Of a stretch of DNA of 64,000 bases, positions 54,460 through 63,600 are shown piece after piece. This DNA comes from Paenibacillus sp. RUD330. GTDB lineage: Bacteria > Bacillota > Bacilli > Paenibacillales > Paenibacillaceae. The number at the start of each line of letters is the position of its first letter. Positions within the stretch are counted from its first letter, which is position 1. The position numbers and the translations under genes were made by a program. Location: the NCBI RefSeq assembly GCF_002243345.2, contig NZ_CP022655.2:1486001-1550000 (forward strand). Direction: 5' to 3'. Below the pieces are notes generated by a model. It ran no database searches, was not told where the DNA came from, and saw only the letters and a program-made list of their open reading frames with translations.

Positions 54460-54876
54460 TCAGGCCTGAGAGGATGGCGGAGCGGCTGCTGACGGTCCTG
54501 TATCGGTCTTGCCTGCAGCTGCAGGAAGCTCCTCTTCGCTGCCCAGACCGTGCGTCGCCATATCTTTGTCCAGTGTGAGGATCGTCTTGCAGTACATGCA
54601 GCGGTCGGTGCGTCCAAGAATCTTGGTCTGGCGTCCGCATTCCGGACAGATGAGCATGACCGCGCTGGTCGAGAGCATGCCTGCCCAGAAATAGATGCCG
54701 ACGCTGACGAGCAGGGCGATCATGCCGATAACCATGAACACGGCGGCAACCACTTTGCCGGTCTGGCCCCAGAAAACGATGCCCGCCGTACCAAGAATCA
54801 TAACCCCCATGCCGACAAGGATGAGGACAAGCCCCCACAGACGGAACTCGTTGATCTTGCTGGATTTAAGTAGCAC
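54460..54876 (-). CDS. ygzB: YgzB-family membrane protein with a zinc ribbon (UPF0295)
   Basis: The 138 residues resemble Bacillus YgzB: SSKINEFRLWGLVLILVGMG at the start, two membrane helices, then a zinc ribbon CPECGRQTKILGRTDRCMYC (Cys-x2-Cys ... Cys-x2-Cys) near residues 77-96 and a TLDKDM element. The C-terminal tail of about 35 residues is an Ala/Pro-rich extension. GTG 54876 is the start in frame, with AAAGGGAATG upstream. In Bacillus ygzB lies beside perR and ygxA; here it is in the same neighbourhood with a GH18 gene inserted. Confidence 0.88.
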   Translation of the reverse strand: MLLKSSKINEFRLWGLVLILVGMGVMILGTAGIVFWGQTGKVVAAVFMVIGMIALLVSVGIYFWAGMLSTSAVMLICPECGRQTKILGRTDRCMYCKTILTLDKDMATHGLGSEEELPAAAGKTDTGPSAAAPPSSQA

Positions 54877-55008
54877 TCGAATTCATTCCCTTTCATTGGC
54901 TCGGGCATAGCGGCCCGATTTCTTGTAAGCAAGGCAGGAAACCGCCTGTTTTTGTCGAATCATAACCTACAGACTAATATTATAGCGGAAACTTCTGGTG
55001 GAAGCTAT

Positions 55009-55899
55009 ATGGGGGATAACCGTTTGGAACTTATGAAAAAACACGTTTCGAGTATGCTCCAGTTTGAAGAAGGAGTGATCGGGCTTGTGTCTGTCTCTCA
55101 TCCCTATCCGTTTCATCCGCAGATCGACGGTTTGGACCTGCTGCTGCTCGTCATCACGAGCTCGGCGTGCAGCCGGCCAGCGATCGAACATTTGCGCATG
55201 GAAGGGCAGCGTGTCATGATCCGCCGGACAACCTGCGTGGGCTTGGAGCAATGGGTTTCCAACGGGAGCGACAGCAAGATCATCGAATGGCTGCTGCGAG
55301 GAGACGTTGTCTTCGACAAGGAAAGCTTCCTCGAACAGATCAAGGCGCGCATCAGCCAATTCCCGGATGAGCTCATGAAGCGGAAGTTGCTTGTGGAGTA
55401 TGAGGCTTTCTTGAAATCATGCCTTCAAGCCAAGCAAAACCTCTCGGACGGGTTTCAATTCGATGCTCATAACGATATCATCAAAACATTGAATCATTAT
55501 GCCCATATGGAGCTGATCGAAGCCGGACTTCATCCGGAGCCTTCCGTTTGGCGGCAGATGAGAAGGTTCCATCCGGGCATTTATAAGCTGTATGAGGAGC
55601 TTACGACGAGTCCGGAGACGCTTGAACAGCGCATTCAGCTCGTGCTTCTCGCCTGCGAGTTTTCGCTTATGAGCAAAATGCGATCCTGCTCCTCGCTGAT
55701 CTTTCATATTCTGGAGACGAGAGAGGAGCCTTGGAGCATCATGGAGCTAGCGAGCCACCCTGCCATGAACGGGCTTCATGTGGACCTTACGCTCATCCTG
55801 CAGAAGCTCGTTCAACGAGGGTATGTTCGGGAAGTAGCTGTCATGGCCGACCCCAGGGAATCCGATGCGCTTGAGCTGAGATACAAGCTTCCGAGATAA
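55009..55899 (+). CDS. ygxA: Nucleotidyltransferase-like protein, YgxA family
   Basis: The 296-residue protein begins MGDNRLELMKKHVSSMLQFE and has a beta-rich N-terminal domain (VIGLVSVSHPYPFHPQIDGL, followed by DLLLLVIT). The central region is helical (FLEQIKARISQFPDELMKRK). The C-terminal part looks like a winged helix (LVQRGYVREVAVMADPRESD). It fits the YgxA family found next to ygzB and perR in Bacillus; the biochemical activity is unproven. ATG 55009 follows GGTGGAAG. The frame extends upstream, but that part looks non-coding. Confidence 0.8.
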   Translation: MGDNRLELMKKHVSSMLQFEEGVIGLVSVSHPYPFHPQIDGLDLLLLVITSSACSRPAIEHLRMEGQRVMIRRTTCVGLEQWVSNGSDSKIIEWLLRGDVVFDKESFLEQIKARISQFPDELMKRKLLVEYEAFLKSCLQAKQNLSDGFQFDAHNDIIKTLNHYAHMELIEAGLHPEPSVWRQMRRFHPGIYKLYEELTTSPETLEQRIQLVLLACEFSLMSKMRSCSSLIFHILETREEPWSIMELASHPAMNGLHVDLTLILQKLVQRGYVREVAVMADPRESDALELRYKLPR

Positions 55900-55965
55900 A
55901 TTTGTTGTTGATTATTGATCCCGCATGGATATAATAGGAAGAAATGAATGATTCGGAATCGGGAA

Positions 55966-56003
55966 GCACCCGTCCGCAGCTGATGCTGGGACGGGTGTTT
56001 TTT
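55966..56003 (+). terminator. Terminator of ygxA
   Basis: CACCCGTCC pairs with GGACGGGTG around a 13-base loop, followed by six T. Confidence 0.9.
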
Positions 56004-56073
56004 GTTCTGGATATGGAAGGAATCATTAAAATTCCCGATATAAGGCAAAAAGAGATGCTTGGAGGAATGCAGC

Positions 56074-56202
56074 TTGGTTCGGTTAGTTTTTATTACTTTG
56101 TCGGCTATGATTATGCTCGCCGGTTCCGGCTTGATCATGTACGAATCGATCAACTCGACCAGATCGATGGTTATTGCGGAGCAGGCTCGGGAGCAACGAT
56201 AA
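56074..56202 (+). CDS. Candidate 42-residue membrane peptide
   Basis: An open frame starts at TTG 56074 with GGAGG at 56061-56065 and encodes a single hydrophobic helix (VRLVFITLSAMIMLAGSGLI) followed by a polar tail ending AREQR. The good ribosome site and the basic-hydrophobic-polar layout suggest a small membrane protein, but there is no homologue that I recognise and no promoter was identified. Confidence 0.4.
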   Translation: MVRLVFITLSAMIMLAGSGLIMYESINSTRSMVIAEQAREQR

Positions 56203-56517
56203 CAAAATTCCGCACTATATAATGTCACTCTTCGTGGACGACAACCAAAAACGTTTCCTAGCGTGGCTTAATTCGAACAGGAAGTTCGAGACAGTTCCCT
56301 AAAGCGGAACTGCGTTGCCCATATTGTTATCTCTACTATTGCTGGAAGGCGGCGGAAGGCTCTGCCTATTTCAGTCATCGAGGAAGGATGGACAAAGTCT
56401 TGCATCGGTTTTATGAATGAGAGTACGTTCCTCTCCATCGTCCGATCAAATCATTTAAGACCACTCACGGGTCAGAAATTAGTCAGATTTATACCCAATA
56501 TTAAGGAGCGGATTGAA
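56203..56517. other. Leader region ahead of the SLH gene
   Basis: No convincing gene. Two hairpins occur close together: TTCGAAC/GTTCGA at 56272-56289 and CAGTTCC/GGAACTG at 56292-56312. They could belong to a structured 5' leader of the SLH gene. No known riboswitch class was recognised, and no clear promoter was found. The A+T content starts to rise toward the SLH gene. Confidence 0.45.
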
Positions 56518-57666
56518 ATGAAACTTTCCAAACTGACCACCGGTCTAACAGCTGCTGCGCTTCTCTTTTCTTCCGTTTCAGCATCCATGCAAGCAGCACC
56601 CGCTACGGCCGCCAGCACTTCTTTCAAGGATGTGAAATCCAGCGATTGGTATTACAGCTCGATTCAAAAACTCATCATGAAAGAGCTGGTCAATGGATTC
56701 GAAGACGGCACGTTCAAACCCAATAAAGAGATCAGCCGGGCTGAATTCCTAAAGCTTGTTGATTTATCCCTTCAGTTGGATATCCCCGCAAATCTACCCG
56801 GCAAGCCCTGGTACACTCCGTATATAAGTGCGGCTGTAGAAGCTGGCATACACAATACATCCGATTTTAATGGAAATTGGGCTCAGCCGATCAACCGCCA
56901 GGAAATGGCGCGTATTACAGTGAGAGCCGTTGATCAAACATTGCGAAATACAAAGACTAGCGACTCACAGCTGGTCTATGAAGCCACGAAGCGCGGCATC
57001 CTGTCCGGCTTAACCGGCGGCGAGTTGGGTCTGAAAGAAAATTCTACTCGCGCTCAGGCAATGGTTATTGTCGATCGGGTGCTTACGGTTCTTAGTGGCG
57101 GGAGTCTGACTGCGGACAAAAGAGCTGCTTCCTTTGCGGAGGTTGCCTTTCGAGGAACAAATGTTGAAACGATGTGGGGAGGAGTAATTAGACCATTTCC
57201 ATTTACAGAAGATATCTCCCCTTATGCTAAAGGTACATTTAAGCAAATGCTCGTAATAGATTTAGCAGACAAAAATAGTCCTTACAGAAATCTAGTGCCG
57301 AGCCTTATCCGAGCGGATGGTAATAGTTGGAGCAGCGATTATCTATTAGCTTTCAATGTAGTCATGGCGGCTACAAAAACATTACAAAATACTGAACGTT
57401 ACCTCAGAGAGATGATAAGTAACCCTTATATGAATTTCGCAGCCATTTACCCACTAAATTCAGAATCAAAATTAAATAAGCTTGAAACCTTGAAAATACA
57501 AAAAAACAGCAAAACCGAAATATGGCATCTCGTTACCGTTGATAAAAAGAACTTTACCAATATTAAAAATGGTAATTGGCCTTTCTTGTACTTTGATTGG
57601 TCCAATAAGCAAAACAAGATTTTTTTTGAAAAAGAAGGACGAATCTTCGGTGGTGGTAACAATTGA
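56518..57666 (+). CDS. S-layer-homology (SLH) domain surface protein
   Basis: From ATG 56518 (AAGGAGCGG upstream) the protein has 382 residues. A signal peptide (KLSKLTTGLTAAALLFSSVS) is cleaved near ATAAS. Three SLH repeats follow: FKDVKSSDWYYSSIQKLIMK from residue 36, KPWYTPYISAAVEAGIHNTS near 95, and LVYEATKRGILSGLTGGELG near 155. SLH domains anchor proteins to pyruvylated cell-wall polymer. The C-terminal half (about 215-382) is an unrecognised domain, encoded by distinctly more A+T-rich DNA. The stop overlaps the start of the giant downstream gene. Confidence 0.85.
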   Translation: MKLSKLTTGLTAAALLFSSVSASMQAAPATAASTSFKDVKSSDWYYSSIQKLIMKELVNGFEDGTFKPNKEISRAEFLKLVDLSLQLDIPANLPGKPWYTPYISAAVEAGIHNTSDFNGNWAQPINRQEMARITVRAVDQTLRNTKTSDSQLVYEATKRGILSGLTGGELGLKENSTRAQAMVIVDRVLTVLSGGSLTADKRAASFAEVAFRGTNVETMWGGVIRPFPFTEDISPYAKGTFKQMLVIDLADKNSPYRNLVPSLIRADGNSWSSDYLLAFNVVMAATKTLQNTERYLREMISNPYMNFAAIYPLNSESKLNKLETLKIQKNSKTEIWHLVTVDKKNFTNIKNGNWPFLYFDWSNKQNKIFFEKEGRIFGGGNN

Positions 57667-60600
57667 AGAACTTTTTCGTAATCATTTTACTTCTTTCATT
57701 TATTACGTCTGATATTTCCATGTTTTCTCAACCAGTCTCAGCTGCATCTTCCGATACTTTTACCAGTACATTAAATTCAACTAATAATCCTGGATACCAA
57801 AAATATAATTCAAGCGAGATAATCAATGACTTTAATATTAATATTCCCCAGTATCAAAACTTCGACGTGAAATTATATTCAATCAAAAAAAATGGCTTAG
57901 AAAAAGGGCAACTTGGTTCGTACAATAAAGCCACAAAGAAGATTGAAATACCACAAATCAATGGTGACCCAATAAACATTGATTCTGAAGGGATATCGAC
58001 TATGTATTTTTCTATATGGAGAGATTCGAGTGGTAGGAATTGGAGGACTGGCAAAAGCTCTACAGGAGACTTCATATGGAGCGCGCCATCGGAAACCATT
58101 ACTGACGGGATTTCTCAATATCCAGGTGTAATTCCAAGCGCAGATAATAGCGGAAAGAGCATCCCCTTGGAATTAAGATTTTCTGATGGGAGCGCTGCAT
58201 CATGGTCAGATAAAATACCCCCGCCTGATTCAATGTTTACAGCTTCGCGAGAGGAAGTGTCAATTTCTAAAATTGATCCGAAATCAATTAATATTACTCA
58301 AGCTACCCCGAGCACAAGAGGTCTAGTTATAGATTATAAAGGAAAGGGCGATGACGGTTATGGTTATCTGAAAGTACACAAACAACTGAATGCAAATTAT
58401 AATTTTGAAGGAATTGATTACCGCGTTGATAATTCACTTAACGGAAACGTTCAAGGTAGAGATTATTTGCTTGATTCAAATACAGTTTGGTCTGGTGTAA
58501 CATATCTTTTGGAATATGAGGTAACTGTTACATATGAAAGGATAGGAACCCCACCTAAACTAGACTTGATTGCTGACGACATCACCGGCCCAGCTACCAT
58601 CGAGGTCGGAAAATCAGCGACCTTCATGGCCACTTATCACAACGAGGGCTTAGATATCAATAAAGTCTTCAACGTAAAAGTGACGGACGAAAAAGGAGCC
58701 ATCCTCAAGCTCGATACCAAACTTTCTATAAAAAGCGGTGAATCGGCCAGCTTTACGTTCAGCAGCACATTCACGACTAGCGCATCCAAAACCTTCAAGC
58801 TCACGGTGGATAGCGGCAACGTTATCGATGAGTCCAACGAGAACAACAACTCGCTTCAACGCACCTTTACGCCAGGCGCAGCTCCAATACCGACGCCAAC
58901 TCCAAACAAAGAAATTAAGGCTGATTTTGACGTCTTGCCTCCTTCCATAGACTACGGGGATAGCTTCACCGTCCACCCGAAGGATCTGCAGCTGGGGAGC
59001 TGCGCTTATACCGGTCACATGTACAAATTCGTTCGCGGCAGCAACGAAAGCGTCACCGAATGGCTCAGAAGTTATTCCGATACGACCTATGCACGGTCCG
59101 ATTATCCAAGAGCAATCGGGCAAGGCAATCATCAGGTCTACATGAAAGTATCTACCGATTGCGGAGCGACCGACTGGATAGGGCCAAAACCTCTTGAGAT
59201 TAAGGGGCCAAAGGACAACCATCCGCCGACATTCCAAATCGCATGGGTTAAGCGCGGCGAGCCGACAAAGCCAATTCGGCAAGCAATGGAAGGCGATATT
59301 CTTGATCTCGTCGTCATTCAGGATCCATCGGTCCCTACCCCATATGATCCGGATGGGGATGAATTCATCTTTGACGGTTTTGATTACACCCGAGGCACGC
59401 CATGGATCAAAAGCTTAAAAGGAAAATACCCGACAAATGAACATGGCATGTATGAAGTGACGATGGAAAAAGGCACTCATACCGTCTATGGAACCGGACG
59501 TGACCAATGGGGAGCGACAGCAGAGGCCAGCACGTTTATTAATGTCCTTTCCCGCAGCCCGATCCCTATCATTAAATGTCCGGCCGCCGTAATTGAAAAC
59601 CACTACATACCTGCCAACCAGTTCGACTCAAGCAGCAGTTATAGTCCCGATGGGACACCGGTCGATCATTCCCGTGATGAATGGCAGAACAAGTCGACCA
59701 GATATGCGAATGGGACCGGTCAGGATATCATCGTGCAGGTTCAACTGACAGTCTACGATACAAGAGGGCGGAGATCCGATTCCCCGGCTGTATGTGATAT
59801 TAAGGTGAAGCCAGATTTGCCGCCGGTGGCCAAGCTCGATGTGCCGGCACTCGGAATTCGAAATGAACCCAACATCATCTTAAATAAATCATACAGCCCT
59901 GATGGGGACGAGATTGTGACAGCCAAATATAAGTACAAATACGACGCGCTCAACAATGGCTTTGCAGATGATCCTTGGCAGACGCTAACGGGGACGTTGA
60001 AGCAAGTCACCTTTACCGGCGGCAAAGTAGGCAAGTACTTGTTTTGGACAGAAGTAACCGAGGACTACGGCCAGACAGGCAATACAGACAATCAAACCCA
60101 GTCCACGCTTGCGCTGAATATCGTGAACAATGCACCAGAGGTATCCTTCGACCTCAAAGGCAAAAACCCGCAGCCGGATCTGGACGCCAGCACAACCATC
60201 CGCCCGGAGAAAATGATGGAATGGCCGGTTTACGTCCCGAACACATTGGAGCAGGTATACGACAAGCTCAAGCTGTGGAGTGTTGACGGCGGCAGTCTGG
60301 CCGGTGGCGAAGGCCGCAATTTCGGCGGGGCGGCGAACAATATGAACCGCTATGAAATGAACAGCGCAACAGGAAATGATGCTGTATTTTGGACGATGGG
60401 AACACAAGCCGACAATGGATTCGGACCCAACTCCCTTTCGCCCTGGCGCGCATTCACGAACAAAAACAAGTTTAACGACATCATTCTGGATAAAGACAAT
60501 GAACTGATGCAGGTTAGAAGTGACGGCAACGTCTTGTACAATCACTTCCTGCCTCAAGTCTCTTCAACGAAGAAACTCACGATCTTTTCCGGATACAAAG

Positions 60601-63600
60601 GCTCGAGCTACACGATCTACGGCTTGAATCCAAAGAAATTATCGCCAGTCGTGTGGGATTACAGCAATCCCTATTCGCCTAAACGGAAATGGACGAATGG
60701 CACCCCGTATGAGTACATGATCACCATCGACAATGCCTATCGGAAATGGTTTACGGTATCGGGAACCTACCTGTATCTAATCCAGACCGCTCAGGGAGAA
60801 GTTAGGGTTGCTGCCTACAATGCAGCAACAGGACAACTCTTGAAGGAAAGAAGCTTTTCCTCCAGTTTCGACGGAACCGCAGCAGATAGGGGCAAGGCAG
60901 GGGGAGCCTTTGATGAATGGAAAATATCCCGTTCCGGAAATGACGGAACCATCGTTTTGAGCAGCTTCTACAATGATCATTCCTCCAACTACACGCTGCC
61001 TGAAGGCGGAGATGCAGGTTATTTCGTCAAGCTTGGTCCTGATTTATCGCCGAAGCGCCTTGGAACGATCAGATCCGTACCGTTAAGGCCGGGAACATAT
61101 TGGACCGGCTTTGATTATCACATTGCGGATGAATGGTATACGGACCCCTACGGGAACACATACACCTACGAGGGCCACGGCACCAAAATTACTTCAGGAC
61201 AGACATGGAATCCGATTCACTCTTACCTGGACTTAACGGTTAACAAATACGATCCAAACATGAATCTAATCTGGAAGAAGTACCTGAATGAACCCAATCG
61301 AGAAGCCGGACTAAACAGCAATCAGGTCGGGTTTTACCGGGGAATGACGACCTTGAATTATCATCCGATGACGATGTCGCCATCGGCGGATGATTTATAT
61401 GTCCCTCTTTTTCAAAACGGGGGATCGACAAGCATTGAATCCAGCGTGCTGCGCCTGAGCATGCGGGATGGAACGATCAAGGAACAACTTCCCGGAGGAA
61501 CGAGCACCTTCGTAGATTGGAACGGAAACAGGACGGGAAGCAACTCGACCCTTACCGCCGATAATGCCCATACAGGCGGCGACTGCAATGCTTTTGGATG
61601 CGCGTTTTTCCGAGAGTACACAGGCAGCGGGGTTCTGTTTGAAGTTCTGGAACCTGCCTATCCGTTGAAGACTCCTTACGTCTATATGGCCGTAGGCGAT
61701 CCTGCGGCAGGTGCGCTTGCACGTCAGACGTTCACGAACGGACAGATGGTGTCCGACGTTTCGCTGAACGATGCGGAGATGAAATTCAGCCTTCGAATGA
61801 CGGATGTGGACATCGACCAGGAGAGCATGGGATTCAGCTTCCGCATGCAGGATCCACGGAATCGGTACGCGGTGGAGACGGACGGCCATTCGTTCGACCT
61901 GGTCAAGTATGTGAATGGATCCAGGTCCGTCCTGCAGAGCGGCAGCTACCCGTTCCAGTCGGATGTCAGCTATGGATTGAAGGTCAAAACAATAGGCAAT
62001 AGAATCGAAGCATTCCTGAACAACATTCCCATTTTAAGCGCCACAGACAGCCAATTCACGGAAGGTAAATTCGGATACTACGCCAACAAAGCTTATGTCC
62101 GGTTCAGTGCTCTGACTTACAAGGCCGTCGAAAACAAAGTGGAATGGTCTGAGGATTATGCCATTTGGGATGAAGGCATGGCGCGGGCTGATGTGCAGTA
62201 TGAAAACATTCAGTTCTTCGACCCGGAAGGGGATCCCAAAGCCGGCTCCTACCTATGGAGCTTCGGACATACGCCAAGATTCCTGAATAATCAGGGCTTG
62301 TCGACGCTCAATGGCCGCATGCTTGAATCCGAGCAGCTGACCTTTGATAAGGTGGGGGATTACCTCGTCAAGCTCCAGGCCAAGGACGACCCGCAACCGG
62401 ATTACCGCTATCCGGACAACCGGTTCGGAGAATACCGTAAAGATTCAAATCCGTTCGTCAAGAAAGTGACGGTTCACCGTAGGCCTGTGTCGCAGTTTGC
62501 GGTTGCATCCGCAGCTGACGGGAAAGTCATCTGGACGGATAGCAGCTACGATCCGGACCGATACGTTAATTCAACCAACTATTCCACAGAAAACACGGGC
62601 ATCGATTACCGGACGACAAAGGGGATCTTGGAGAAGAAGTTCTATTATGTGGCACCATCCGGGGAAACCGTCTATCAGAAACTCGTCACGCCGCAGGAAA
62701 GAGGAATCTATGAAGTCGGGATGGCCGTCAAAGATGAGTACGGGGCTTGGTCGGTGTATTCCATTCAAACGCTTAACATAGGCACGATACCTGTCAACAA
62801 TACTCCTCCGGTTCCTGGATTCAATCAAACGCACATGAGCACTTTCCGCGGCGTTTCAATCACGTTTGACTCCATTGCCTATGACAGGGAGGACGGAAGT
62901 CGGGAGAATCTCCCTCATACTTGGTATTTGCGAAATGCAACGACCAACGGCGGGGAGACGATAGCCAGCAGTTCCCGTACGAGTTGGCAAAAAACGTTCA
63001 GCAGTCTCGGGTTGTTCCGCATTCGTCAATTGGTTCAGGATTCAAGCGGCTCTGAAGCCCAGATGGAAAAACAGGTAACCATTCTTAACCGGCTCCCGTC
63101 AGCCATGCTTGCCGATCCGGCGAGCAAAGATCAGCTCAAGCCAACTGAGATGATGGAACGGAAACCTTTATTCCGATTTGTTTATTCCGACTCTGATCAG
63201 GATGTCCAAACACGTTTCCAACTTATCGTTTACCGGTATGGCGGGGAGAAACTCCTCGATTCCTCCATCCTGCCGGGCACGGCCAATAGCTGGAGACCGA
63301 ACTCCGATTTGCCCGAGGGTGTCTATATGTATATACAGGTCCGCGTTTTCGACGGGTTTGACTGGAGCGCATGGAGTGATCCCGGTTATTTCTGGATCAA
63401 GCCGAATCGGCCGCCTATCGCCGAATTTGACTGGTCGCCTAAACCTGTTTATGAAGGGGACTCATTGACACTGCTGGACCGTTCCTCTGATCCTGATGGG
63501 GATCCGCTTACGGAAACGTGGGAGATTGCCAGCCCATCCGGGCAGCGTACCATTGTGAACAGTGCTGCGACGATTATTTCGGCGGAGCCAGGGATGTACC

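Noticed and set aside
55944..56222. 92-codon frame after ygxA
   Set aside because: It runs through the ygxA terminator hairpin and has no coding signature; a different frame at 56074 has a better ribosome site.
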